From Rhizobium sp. JAB6 (GTDB lineage Bacteria > Pseudomonadota > Alphaproteobacteria > Rhizobiales > Rhizobiaceae): 64,000 nt of DNA. Numbering within the stretch: the first letter of the stretch is position 1; the number at the start of each line of letters is the position of its first letter. The stretch lies in assembly GCF_003024605.1 (NCBI RefSeq), contig NZ_PYJQ01000001.1, positions 467,001 to 531,000 of the forward strand, given 5' to 3'. Positions 44,922 through 53,598 of the stretch are shown in pieces. The position numbers were made by a program, and so were the translations under genes. The notes under the pieces were generated by a model. It ran no database searches, was not told the DNA's origin, and worked only from the letters and a program-made list of their open reading frames with translations.

Positions 44922-45830
44922 TCACGCCAGAAGCGGTCTCTTCGATTTCAGCGTTTCCTTTAGCGCATTTCCAAAGGTCGCAATCGGCCGCGCCAATCGC
45001 CCGGCCGGCGGGCGATGCACCAGCCAGTTGACGACCTTCGGGTTGAAATCCGGTGCCTCGACGATTTCGACCAAATCGCGCCAGCGGCTGTCCGCCAGTG
45101 CCGCCGGCGTCAAGACACCGATGCCGAGCCCGCGCGCAACGAGCGACATGCGCAGATCGGCGCTCATGGCCTCCACCCCCACATCGAAGGGCAAGCGCTC
45201 GGCTTCGAAGCGATGCTGAATGAAGGCACGGAAGCCGCAGCCGCTCTGGTTCATGATCCACGGGAAGCGGGAGAGATCTTCCAGTCTCGGTTGCTTGGGA
45301 ACGCCGAGCGAAGGCGCCGCGACGAGAATGACGGCATGGACTCCGAGCATCTCGCCGACGACATTGTCTGGCGGCTGCAGTCCCTCCGTCAGACAGACTG
45401 TTGCCGCATCGAGCTGGCTGTGAGCGACCTGCTCGATCAATTGTGGCGACCAGCCGGTAACGATGCGCAGCGTCAATTGCGGAAACCGGCTGCGCAATTC
45501 ATCGAGCGGAGCGGATAGGGCCGCCTCGGAAAGATAAGGCATGATCCCGAGACGGAATTCGCCACCGATCGTGCCGCCTGGCGAAACGCCGGCCTTGAGA
45601 TCGTCGAGCGACCGCAACACCCGTCGGCCATGCTCATAGGCCTCGCGTCCTGCCGCCGTCGGCCGCAAGGGCTTGGACTGCCGGTCGAGCAGGGCGATGC
45701 CGAGACTGTCTTCCAGGTTCTGGATGCGCCGGGTGATGCCTGGCTGGGTCAGATTGATGCGCGTGGAGGCGGCGACGATCGAACCGGTCTCCACCACCGC
45801 GACGAAGGCTTCCAGATCATGAATGTTCAT
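44922..45830 (-). CDS. LysR-type transcriptional regulator
   Basis: 302 residues. N-terminal HTH (DLEAFVAVVETGSIVAAST, then RINLTQPGITRRIQNLEDSLG) and a C-terminal substrate-binding-like domain from ~90. Divergent from the MFS transporter at 45932 with a 101-bp shared promoter region, a common arrangement for control of that transporter. Ligand unknown. Confidence 0.92.
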   Translation of the reverse strand: MNIHDLEAFVAVVETGSIVAASTRINLTQPGITRRIQNLEDSLGIALLDRQSKPLRPTAAGREAYEHGRRVLRSLDDLKAGVSPGGTIGGEFRLGIMPYLSEAALSAPLDELRSRFPQLTLRIVTGWSPQLIEQVAHSQLDAATVCLTEGLQPPDNVVGEMLGVHAVILVAAPSLGVPKQPRLEDLSRFPWIMNQSGCGFRAFIQHRFEAERLPFDVGVEAMSADLRMSLVARGLGIGVLTPAALADSRWRDLVEIVEAPDFNPKVVNWLVHRPPAGRLARPIATFGNALKETLKSKRPLLA

Positions 45831-45931
45831 GCCGAACTCGCATAATCATTATCAGTTCATTTCAATTGCTGCATTATGCAAGAAGGCGATAAACATGGCT
45901 ATCTTTATTATCAGAAATTATTGGAGAGTTC

Positions 45932-47158
45932 ATGTCGCAAGTCACGGAATGTACGGCGAGCGAGCCGGAGGAAGAGGTTTCAGCGGCAACAGCCGCTCCT
46001 TCGACCTTGCTGTTCGCCATCGCCACGGGCGTCATCATCCTCAATCTCTTCGCGCCGCAGACGCTGGTCGGCATCATCGGCCCTTCGCTCGGCTTTTCCG
46101 AAAGCGGCGCGGGGCTGGTGGCCATGGCCTCGCTGCTCGGCTATGCCGCTGGCCTGTTCTTTTTGGTGCCACTGGCGGATCTGATGGAGAATCGGCAGCT
46201 GGTGCTGCGCATGCTCCTTTCGGCTCTGGTCATGGCTGTTGCCGCTGCCTTCGCGCCGACCGGCTGGAGCCTGCTGATCTTCCTCTTCCTTTTGGGAGCG
46301 TCCTGTTCCGCCATCCAGATCCTCGTCCCGATTGCCGCCGCGATGGCGCCGCCTGAACACCGCGGCCGGGTGATCGGCAATGTCATGAGCGGCGTCATGG
46401 TCGGCATTCTTGTCTCGCGCCCGCTGGCGAGCCTGATTGCCGACCTCTGGGGCTGGAGAAGTTTCTATGCCCTGAGTGCCGCGACGCTTGCGCTGCTCGC
46501 CGCTGTGCTTGCCCTGCGCCTGCCGGAGCGGCGCCCTCTGGTAAGCGCGAGCTATGGGGCCTTGATCGGTTCACTCTTCGGGCTCCTGCGGCAGGAGCCG
46601 GTGCTGCGGCTGCGTGCCTTCACGGCAGCCTTGATGATGGCAAGCTTCAGCCTATTCTGGACTTCCGTCGCCCTGCGCCTGGCGCAGCCGCCATTCTCGC
46701 TTGGCCAGTCCGGCATTGCGCTGTTTGCCCTCGTGGGCGCGGGCGGCGCTGCCGCGACTTCCGTCTTCGGCCGCATGGGCGACAGGGGCTGGACACGGGC
46801 GGCGACATTGGCCTCGCATCTGATCGTGCTTGCCGCCATGGCGCTGGCCGCGTGGGTCGGTGGAATACGGTCGGGCGACTCCGTGGCCCTCCTGATCCTC
46901 CTGGGCGTCAGCGCCATACTGCTCGATGTCGGCGTTACCGGCGATCAAACCTTGGGTCGCCGTGCCGTCAATCTCCTGAAGCCGGAGGCGCGCGGGCGCA
47001 TCAACGGTCTCTTCGTCGGTATCTTCTTTCTGGGCGGCGCGCTGGGATCGGCGCTTGCCGGCACGGCTTGGAATTTCGGCGGCTGGGTTGCCGTCTGTGC
47101 AGGAGCGGCGGGTTTCGGCGTAATCGCGTTGATCACAGGCCTTGCCGCGCGCACGTGA
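45932..47158 (+). CDS. MFS transporter
   Basis: 408 residues with 12 predicted membrane helices in two six-helix halves; the loop between helices 2 and 3 has LVPLADLMENRQLV, near the usual MFS signature site. Probably a drug or metabolite efflux pump of the AraJ/CynX-like group. GGAGAG precedes the ATG. Likely controlled by the divergent LysR gene. Confidence 0.9.
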   Translation: MSQVTECTASEPEEEVSAATAAPSTLLFAIATGVIILNLFAPQTLVGIIGPSLGFSESGAGLVAMASLLGYAAGLFFLVPLADLMENRQLVLRMLLSALVMAVAAAFAPTGWSLLIFLFLLGASCSAIQILVPIAAAMAPPEHRGRVIGNVMSGVMVGILVSRPLASLIADLWGWRSFYALSAATLALLAAVLALRLPERRPLVSASYGALIGSLFGLLRQEPVLRLRAFTAALMMASFSLFWTSVALRLAQPPFSLGQSGIALFALVGAGGAAATSVFGRMGDRGWTRAATLASHLIVLAAMALAAWVGGIRSGDSVALLILLGVSAILLDVGVTGDQTLGRRAVNLLKPEARGRINGLFVGIFFLGGALGSALAGTAWNFGGWVAVCAGAAGFGVIALITGLAART

Positions 47159-47281
47159 GCCGCATGTCGGCAATGCAAGGACAACACTTGCGGCTACGCT
47201 GCCGCATCGCCATCTGTAGCCCATTCAGGCGGGCGTCAGACAAGCATGTAAAAACGGACGCTCCTCGTCAGGAGCGTCGAA

Positions 47282-47857
47282 ATGCGCGGCATTGCATGGT
47301 TTTACAGGTTGAAAGCCCTCTTTCGAAGCGGCGCGCTGGAGATCGGCCGCAGCACGAAAGTACCTTTCGGCACCAGGATCATCTGGAAGCGAGGCGATGT
47401 TCGCATCGGGGAAAGAGTGCATTTCCGTAAGGGTGTCATCATCGATGCGCAAGAAGGCAGCATCGAAATCGGCAACCATGTCTCCTTCAATGATTATAGC
47501 ATTCTGCTCGGTCGCGGCGGCATTGTGATCGGCAATGATGTGCGCATCGCCGCTCACGCGATGATTGTCTCCTTCGATCACAATTTCGATGATATCTCGC
47601 AGCCGATCCGCCTGCAGGGGGTGACGAAGAAGCCGATCGTCATCGAAGACGATGTCTGGATAGGAGCAGGCGCCAAGATCCTCGGCGGCTCCCATATCGC
47701 CCGGGGATGCGTCATCGGCGCCAACGCCGTCGTAAAGGGCAGGACCGAGCCTTACGGCATCTATGTCGGCGCTCCGGCAAGACTGCTGAAACGGCGCGGA
47801 GAAGCGGACGACAACCGATCGGGAAAGATTGAACGGCTCGTTATGGCCAAAAAGTAA
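47282..47857 (+). CDS. hexapeptide-repeat acyltransferase
   Basis: 191 residues, with left-handed beta-helix hexapeptide repeats from ~residue 25 to 155 (such as IGERVHFRKGVIIDA, IEIGNHVSFNDYSI) and a late GGSHIARGCVIGANAVV, ending with GAPARLLKRR typical of this O-acetyltransferase family (Maa/WbbJ type). Probably acetylates a sugar of surface polysaccharide. GGAGCG lies just upstream of the ATG. Confidence 0.88.
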   Translation: MRGIAWFYRLKALFRSGALEIGRSTKVPFGTRIIWKRGDVRIGERVHFRKGVIIDAQEGSIEIGNHVSFNDYSILLGRGGIVIGNDVRIAAHAMIVSFDHNFDDISQPIRLQGVTKKPIVIEDDVWIGAGAKILGGSHIARGCVIGANAVVKGRTEPYGIYVGAPARLLKRRGEADDNRSGKIERLVMAKK

Positions 47858-47994
47858 AGGGCGTGAGCGCCACTCATCCGGCAGCCGCTTCGGCCGTCAT
47901 TAAACCGCGCGATATTCCCCCTGCGGCGTGTCTCTGCTACATCGGATTCGTGAATCAGAAATGTGCATCCACGACCGGAGGCCGGATCCAGACC

Positions 47995-48870
47995 ATGCGT
48001 GTTTGCCTTTCGCCGATCATGTCAGTCGCCCGGCACCTGGCGCTTGCGGCCATGATCGCCATATGCTGCACCGTGCCGCTTGCCGCTCAGGAGACGAAGC
48101 CGCAAAGCCTGCCGATCCTGTTCGATGCACGCGAGCGCCTGCCGAAGCCGGATCTGTCCTCGCTTGTCAGACTGCGCTTCCTGACATCGATCGACTTTCC
48201 GCCCTTCAATTTCCTCGATCAGAACGGCAAACTCACCGGCTTTCATGTCGAGCTGGCGCGCAAGATCTGCGATGAGCTGGCAATATCGGACAAATGCCAG
48301 ATTCAGGCTTTGCCCTTCGGTGAATTGCAGGGCGCACTTGCCGCTTCGCAAGGCGATGCCATCATTGCCGGCGTTGCGGTCACTCCCGAACTGCGCAAGA
48401 CCTTCGCCTTTTCACGACCCTTCCTGATGCTGCCGGCCCGCTTCGCGCGCAATCTCAAGGCATCGATCGGCGGCACGACCGCCGCTTCGCTCTCGGGACA
48501 TCCGGTCGGTGTCGTTAAGGGAACGGTGCACGAGGCGATGCTGGCGGCCTTCTTCCCGGCGATCAGGCCGGTACCCTTCGACGACAAGGATGCATTGCTG
48601 GCTGCCGTGAAGGACGGAAAGGTCGATGCGGCGTTTGCCGATGGCCTGCAGCTTTCCTTCTGGGTCTCTTCTCAGGCGGCGGAAAAATGCTGCGCCCTTG
48701 TTGACGGTCCCTATATGTCGCAGCAGTTTCTCGGCGAAGGCATGACCATCATGCTGCGCCAGCAGGATGCCGATCTGACGGCGGCAATCAATCATGCGCT
48801 TGCCACCCTGTCACGGGATGGCAGGCTGCAGGAAATCTATCTGCGCTATTTTCCTTACGGGCTTTACTGA
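47995..48870 (+). CDS. family 3 extracellular solute-binding protein
   Basis: 291 residues with a signal peptide (SVARHLALAAMIAICCTVPLAAQ) and an SBP_bac_3 domain (LTGFHVELARKICDEL, then VAVTPELRKTFAFSRPF). Polar amino acids or opines are typical ligands. No ABC permease or ATPase genes are adjacent, so it is an orphan or sensor-type binding protein. ATG at 47995 is chosen with a Shine-Dalgarno-like CCGGAGG upstream; an upstream frame to 47863 adds non-signal sequence. Confidence 0.85.
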   Translation: MRVCLSPIMSVARHLALAAMIAICCTVPLAAQETKPQSLPILFDARERLPKPDLSSLVRLRFLTSIDFPPFNFLDQNGKLTGFHVELARKICDELAISDKCQIQALPFGELQGALAASQGDAIIAGVAVTPELRKTFAFSRPFLMLPARFARNLKASIGGTTAASLSGHPVGVVKGTVHEAMLAAFFPAIRPVPFDDKDALLAAVKDGKVDAAFADGLQLSFWVSSQAAEKCCALVDGPYMSQQFLGEGMTIMLRQQDADLTAAINHALATLSRDGRLQEIYLRYFPYGLY

Positions 48871-48933
48871 TTCAGCGATTTCAGGAAACCGCGCAGCGGT
48901 GTTCCGTCCCGATGCGTAAGGCGGGAAAATGCT

Positions 48934-49347
48934 TCAGGCTTTGCGATAGCGGGCGATCGCGCTACGCTCGATGGCGGCGCAGGTCAGCTTGTCGAGCCCA
49001 AGGCGGTCGCGGAGCAGGCTGAGCAGGCGCAGCTCCTCGGCCTTGACCGACAGGTCGGCGGAAGCAACTTCGACGGCGAGCGCATAGGCCGTGTCGTACA
49101 GGCGGGCGGGAAGCGTATCGCGCACGGTTTCGAGCACGATGTCCAATCCCTCGCTGCCCGAAAGAAGTTTGGCGCAATCGCGGGAGACGGAAATCAGCTT
49201 TTCGTCGTCGAACCCTCTGAAAACCGGCAGGGCGTGAATGAGCTCTCCGATCCGGCTGAGTTCCCGGTCGTTCATCGTGCGGTCAACGGCCGAGGCCAGC
49301 ACCATGACGTAGATCAGGGCCTCGTGAGCAGAAAGCGGCTTGTTCAT
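48934..49347 (-). CDS. TerB-like tellurite-resistance domain protein
   Basis: 137-residue all-helical protein. SAHEALIYVMVLASAVDRTMNDRELSRI and the later VEVASADLSVKAEELRLL carry the paired DxxxxxxE acidic motifs that bind metal in TerB. Role unknown outside tellurite operons; no other ter genes are nearby. ATG 49347 gives the family start MNKPLSAHEAL; the frame running to 49854 overlaps the next gene region. Confidence 0.85.
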   Translation of the reverse strand: MNKPLSAHEALIYVMVLASAVDRTMNDRELSRIGELIHALPVFRGFDDEKLISVSRDCAKLLSGSEGLDIVLETVRDTLPARLYDTAYALAVEVASADLSVKAEELRLLSLLRDRLGLDKLTCAAIERSAIARYRKA

Positions 49348-49520
49348 GACAGGCGTAGTCCTTTGAATTTGGCAGACTGAAAAGTCGCGCATCTCATGAC
49401 AAAAGCTACTGCATAATTCCTTAAATCGGAATCGATTTAGGATAAAATTGCAGCAGATTAAAAGTGCTGCAGCGATCTCAGCGGATGGCGCGCGGTCGCT
49501 GGAGTGGCGGAAGCAAGGTG

Positions 49521-50804
49521 TCAGATGGGGTTGAGGGGATCTTCCTTGGCCGGAGCCGGTGCGAGCGTCGATTTTCCGCTCTTGCGCGGGTCGTCGCCAT
49601 ACATGCCGCGCTTCTTTTCTTTGGCCTCGTCCACGAGAGCCGCGAGCGGCGAACCGGGCTCGGGATCGGCCCAGCCGAAGCGGACCAGCCAGGCGCTGAG
49701 ATCGACACGGACATAGCGGCAAGCGCCCTTGGCCGTGCCCTTCCAGCTGGCATCGGCCACATCGCAGTCGATGGAACGTCCGCGCAGATACATGCGGAAT
49801 GCCGTGCGTGCGGCCTGGCCGCAGGGCCAGTCCTTTCCGCTCGGGCCGGTGCACATCCGGTCTACATCGGTCGGAATGATCCCGGTGAGCTGCACGCTTC
49901 TGCCGCCGATGGTCAAAATACCGGCCTGATCGGAGAAGGGACGGACGAGTTCGATCGTCGTCGTCTGCTCCCGCGGCTTGGATGCAGGATCCAGTGCAGC
50001 CTGTTCGGATTGAGGCTGAGGTTCAGACTGAGGCTTGGACTCAGCCTGCTGCTGCGGCGACACCGGCGATAAGGTTCGATGTTCGGCTGCCGCCGTCTCC
50101 CTGTCGATCTGGTCGGCCGGTATCCGGTTGTCCGGGGCAAGGTCTGCCGTGGCCTCGCCGGAAGATGCCGTTTCCGATGAAGCGATGGCCTTGTCCGGCG
50201 TCGCCTCACTTGGCTGCGGCGCAGGGGCGGCAGTGTCCTTGCCGTTAACCGCATCAGCCGCCGGCTGCGATGCCGGTGCTTCCTCCGGTTTCGCCGACAT
50301 ATCGTTCGAGCGCGCGGGATCGGTTGGAAGCTTGTTGTCCTGTTGCGTCACCGGCCCCGCCGCCTTATTTTCCTCGGCCTTCGTCTCCTCGCCGGTGCTT
50401 GCCGCGGCAGCCGCTGCCATGGCAGCGGCGGACAGTTCGGGACTGCTGTCCGAGCTGCTTGTCGAAGGGGAGGCTACAGCCAGGATCGCTGCCTTATCCT
50501 TCGTTGCCTGCGTGGCCGAGCCGGCGGCCTGCGCAATCGGCTGGCCTTCGGATTGCGGCGGACCCGGATTCGCGTCGCTTTGTTTCGTGGTTTCGGTTGG
50601 CTTGGGTGCCTCAATAGGCTTTGGCGGCGTGATGTCGGCCTTGGCGGCGTCGCTCTGCGCAGTAGGGACGGGTTTGCTTTCTGCCGTCGTGTCGCCGCGG
50701 CCATGTAGATTGAAGCCATCTCCGGCGAACTGAACCGCGACCAGGGTCAACCAAGAACCCACGACCGCCCCTGCCACACCTGCGAGCCAAATATCACGAC
50801 GCAT
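49521..50804 (-). CDS. SNase-fold membrane-anchored protein
   Basis: 427 residues: N-terminal membrane anchor (IWLAGVAGAVVGSWLTLVAVQF), a long Ala/Pro/Ser/Gln-rich low-complexity linker ~40-290, and a C-terminal domain resembling Staphylococcal nuclease (GGRSVQLTGIIPTDVDRMC, then CGQAARTAFRMYLRGRSIDC). The usual catalytic Arg/Glu/Arg set is not clearly preserved, so it may be structural or ligand-binding. Starts 15 nt after the S24-peptidase gene on the same strand, so they are probably co-transcribed. Confidence 0.75.
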   Translation of the reverse strand: MRRDIWLAGVAGAVVGSWLTLVAVQFAGDGFNLHGRGDTTAESKPVPTAQSDAAKADITPPKPIEAPKPTETTKQSDANPGPPQSEGQPIAQAAGSATQATKDKAAILAVASPSTSSSDSSPELSAAAMAAAAAASTGEETKAEENKAAGPVTQQDNKLPTDPARSNDMSAKPEEAPASQPAADAVNGKDTAAPAPQPSEATPDKAIASSETASSGEATADLAPDNRIPADQIDRETAAAEHRTLSPVSPQQQAESKPQSEPQPQSEQAALDPASKPREQTTTIELVRPFSDQAGILTIGGRSVQLTGIIPTDVDRMCTGPSGKDWPCGQAARTAFRMYLRGRSIDCDVADASWKGTAKGACRYVRVDLSAWLVRFGWADPEPGSPLAALVDEAKEKKRGMYGDDPRKSGKSTLAPAPAKEDPLNPI

Positions 50805-50819
50805 AACGAGAATACTTTC

Positions 50820-51485
50820 CTATTGGCTGGCCCATATGATCCGGGCAATCCATTCCACATCCGCAAGATCGAAGCTGCGGTTGGGGTGTTCCGGGTTGAG
50901 CGACAAGAGGTCTATAGACTTGGCGCTCTGCCGCAGCAGGACCTTGGCCATGACCTCACCCTCTCGGGTCTTCACGACGACACGGTCGTTCTTTCTGATC
51001 TGGGCTCCCGGTTCGACGATCAGAATATCGCCGTCGCGATAAAGCGGCAACATGCTCTCGCCCTGCACTTCAAGCGCATAGACGCCGGTCCGCTGGGCGG
51101 CCGCAACGGGAAACTCCACCATGTCCCAGCCCTGGCCGGCGGGAAAGCCACCATCGTCGAAGAAGCCGCCGGCGCCCGCCTGGGCGAAGCCGATCAGGGG
51201 GATGGAGTTGCCGGGGGGCAGGATTCCCTTCACGAGTGCAGCTGCCAGGGGCTCGGCCGGGCGGATGAAGCTCAGGAATTGTTCCAGGCTTGCTCCGGTC
51301 GCATCCAGGACCTTGGCGATCGACTCCGTCGATGGCCAGCGCAGGCGTCCGTCCTGGCTCAGCCGCTTCGATTTGTTGAAGGAGGTGGCGTCGAGACCCG
51401 CGCGACGGGCAAGGCCCGAAGGGGTCAAGGCATGCCGCTCGGCAAGCCGGTCGATCGCACCCCATATCTCTTCGTGTGATAGCAT
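50820..51485 (-). CDS. HTH-S24 peptidase regulator (LexA/CI-like)
   Basis: 221 residues. Short N-terminal HTH (SHEEIWGAIDRLAERHALTPSGLARRAGL in part) and a C-terminal S24 peptidase domain with catalytic Ser in GESMLPLYRDGDILIVEP and Lys in VMAKVLLRQ. An Ala-Gly cleavage-like site AQAGAGG lies near residue ~110. It may be a self-cleaving repressor responding to DNA damage. ATG at 51485 is preferred over 51521; GAGCGGCG precedes it. Confidence 0.85.
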   Translation of the reverse strand: MLSHEEIWGAIDRLAERHALTPSGLARRAGLDATSFNKSKRLSQDGRLRWPSTESIAKVLDATGASLEQFLSFIRPAEPLAAALVKGILPPGNSIPLIGFAQAGAGGFFDDGGFPAGQGWDMVEFPVAAAQRTGVYALEVQGESMLPLYRDGDILIVEPGAQIRKNDRVVVKTREGEVMAKVLLRQSAKSIDLLSLNPEHPNRSFDLADVEWIARIIWASQ

Positions 51486-51622
51486 CGCCGCTCGGTATCC
51501 GCGCCGGCTCGCCTGGCGCACTGCTCTTTAGAAAACGTTAACCGAGCCATTTTGGCGAGTAAAGACCGGCATGGGAATAGGGTCCTTTATCCCCGTGCTT
51601 TCGCGGCCGTCCTTTGCCGGCC

Positions 51623-52051
51623 TCAGGTCTTCTGCGGCTGCGGCTTCACGTCCGGCTGCTCGTTCTGGAATTCCTTCGCCATCCCCATGAAGCCGCGCAT
51701 GAATTTCTGCATGATCCCGAGCGTGCGATCTATCTCGGCGTCATCGGGCAGGCTCGATCTTTTATTTGCAGCAACGGTCTTTTCGAGCTTCGTCACGCGA
51801 TCGGAAAGCCGGTCCAGCTCATCGTCATAGGCGCTGCGTTCGTCGGCGGCCATGCGGCAGACGAGATTGCCGCTCTGATCCTGGCAGATGGACATGGCGC
51901 CCGTCTGCTTGTCGAGCCGGATGAAATGATCTCCGCTGCGCTCCAGCTGGAAGCGCGTCGTATCCGGCTCCGCCGCAAACGCCGGGGTGGTGAGCAGAAA
52001 AGCAGCGGGCAGAAGCATTGCCGCAAGGCCGATTTTCAATTCCTTCATCAT
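51623..52051 (-). CDS. hypothetical exported protein
   Basis: 142 residues: signal peptide KELKIGLAAMLLPAAFLLTTPAFAAE, then polar, partly helical sequence (DDELDRLSDRVTKLEKTVAANK may be a short coiled coil). No domain recognised. GGAGGATGAC precedes the tandem ATGs at 52051 and 52048; the frame to 52108 lies upstream of any signal peptide and is not used. Confidence 0.72.
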   Translation of the reverse strand: MMKELKIGLAAMLLPAAFLLTTPAFAAEPDTTRFQLERSGDHFIRLDKQTGAMSICQDQSGNLVCRMAADERSAYDDELDRLSDRVTKLEKTVAANKRSSLPDDAEIDRTLGIMQKFMRGFMGMAKEFQNEQPDVKPQPQKT

Positions 52052-52150
52052 GTCATCCTCCGGATTTTCTGCGTTAAACCCCAAATCCATCACGGAAACC
52101 GTGGACATTGGCTGATGTTTTCGTGCAAAGCCCTATCAGGATAGCTTTAC

Positions 52151-52513
52151 ATGGAGATGATGACTGCCATGCCAGTGGTTTACAAGATCGTGCCGGATAC
52201 GCTCTGGCAGCAAGCCAGACAAACCGGTGTTTTTCATGGCGCGGCGATCGATTTGACCGACGGCTACATACATCTCTCCACCGCGAAACAGGCGAGGAAA
52301 ACCGCCGAGCTTTATTTCGGGGGGCAGACCGGGCTGCTGCTGGTCGCGATCGATGGCGACGTCCTCGGCGACAAGCTGGTGTTCGAACCCTCGCGCGGCG
52401 GCGACCTCTTCCCGCATCTCTATGCGCCGCTGCCGCTTTCCGCCGTGCTCTGGGAAAAGCCGCTGCCGATCGGCGACGATGGGGCTCACCTCTTTCCGGA
52501 GATGCCAGAATGA
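52151..52513 (+). CDS. DUF952 family protein
   Basis: 120 residues with the family run YKIVPDTLWQQA, DLTDGYIHLSTAKQARKTAELYF (shown in part), and FEPSRGGDLFPHLYAPLPLSAV. Function unknown; family adopts a small alpha/beta fold. It overlaps pyrD by 4 nt, which suggests translational coupling, a common DUF952-pyrD pairing in rhizobia. Three ATGs at 52151, 52160 and 52169 are possible starts. Confidence 0.88.
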   Translation: MEMMTAMPVVYKIVPDTLWQQARQTGVFHGAAIDLTDGYIHLSTAKQARKTAELYFGGQTGLLLVAIDGDVLGDKLVFEPSRGGDLFPHLYAPLPLSAVLWEKPLPIGDDGAHLFPEMPE

Positions 52514-53598
52514 TCGGCGCCTTTCGCGATCTCGGCCGGCGCGGCCTGTTCCTGTTCGATCCGGAAATCGCGCATGGCATGTCGATAGCGGCGCTGAAAT
52601 CGGGCCTCATCCCGGCCTGCCGCGTCAGCGCCGATCCCCGGCTGCGCCAGACCGTGGCGGGCCTCGAATTTGCCAATCCGATCGGCATGGCTGCCGGTTA
52701 CGACAAGAACGCCGAAGTGCCGGAGGCGCTGCTCAAATTGGGTTTCGGCTTTACCGAGATCGGTACGGTCACGCCGAAGGCGCAGCCTGGCAATCCGCGT
52801 CCGCGTATCTTCCGTCTTGTCGAGGATGAAGGCGTCATCAACCGCCTCGGCTTCAACAATGAGGGCCATGAGGCTGCATTCCAACGGCTGAAGGCCATAC
52901 GCAGCAACGGCATCATCGGTGTCAACATCGGGGCCAACAAGGATAGCGCCGACCGGATCGGCGATTATGTCGCCGGCATCCGCCGCTTCTATTCCGTGGC
53001 GCGGTATTTCACGGCCAATATCTCCTCGCCCAACACGCCCGGCCTGCGCGATCTGCAGGCACGGGAAAGCCTGTCGGCCCTGCTGTCAGCCGTGCTTGCC
53101 GCCCGCGACGAAGAAGCGGCCAAGGCCGGCAAGCGCACCCCAGTCTTTCTCAAGATCGCTCCGGATCTGACTGAGGAAGGCATGGACGATATTGCTGCCG
53201 AAGCGCTGTCGCATGCGCTCGATGGCCTGATCGTCGCCAACACCACGCTGTCGCGTGACGGCTTGAAGGATCAGCGCCAGGCCAAGGAGGCGGGAGGCCT
53301 TTCCGGCAAGCCGGTCTTTGAAAAATCGACGACGGTGCTCGCCAAGATGCGCCGCCGCGTGGGTGCCGCTCTGCCGATCATCGGCGTTGGCGGCGTGTCG
53401 TCGGCCGAAACGGCGCTGGAGAAGATCAAGGCCGGCGCCGATCTCGTCCAGCTCTATTCCTGCATGGTTTATGAAGGGCCTGGTTTGCCGGCCCGCATCG
53501 TCTCGGACTTCTCCAAGCTGCTCGACCGCGAGCGCGCCGGTTCGATCCGCGACCTGCGCGATGCCAGACTGGATTACTGGGCGAACCGGAACGTCTGA
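52510..53598 (+). CDS. pyrD: dihydroorotate dehydrogenase (quinone)
   Basis: 362-residue class 2 FMN enzyme of pyrimidine synthesis, coupled to the membrane quinone pool. GLEFANPIGMAAGYDKNAEV, the NTSNISSPNTPGLR-type motif (here NISSPNTPGLRDLQ), and VGVGGVSSAETALEKIKAGADLVQLYS are seen in order. ATG at 52510 overlaps the DUF952 stop. Its 3' end overlaps the convergent MATE gene by 25 nt. Confidence 0.96.
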   Translation: MIGAFRDLGRRGLFLFDPEIAHGMSIAALKSGLIPACRVSADPRLRQTVAGLEFANPIGMAAGYDKNAEVPEALLKLGFGFTEIGTVTPKAQPGNPRPRIFRLVEDEGVINRLGFNNEGHEAAFQRLKAIRSNGIIGVNIGANKDSADRIGDYVAGIRRFYSVARYFTANISSPNTPGLRDLQARESLSALLSAVLAARDEEAAKAGKRTPVFLKIAPDLTEEGMDDIAAEALSHALDGLIVANTTLSRDGLKDQRQAKEAGGLSGKPVFEKSTTVLAKMRRRVGAALPIIGVGGVSSAETALEKIKAGADLVQLYSCMVYEGPGLPARIVSDFSKLLDRERAGSIRDLRDARLDYWANRNV

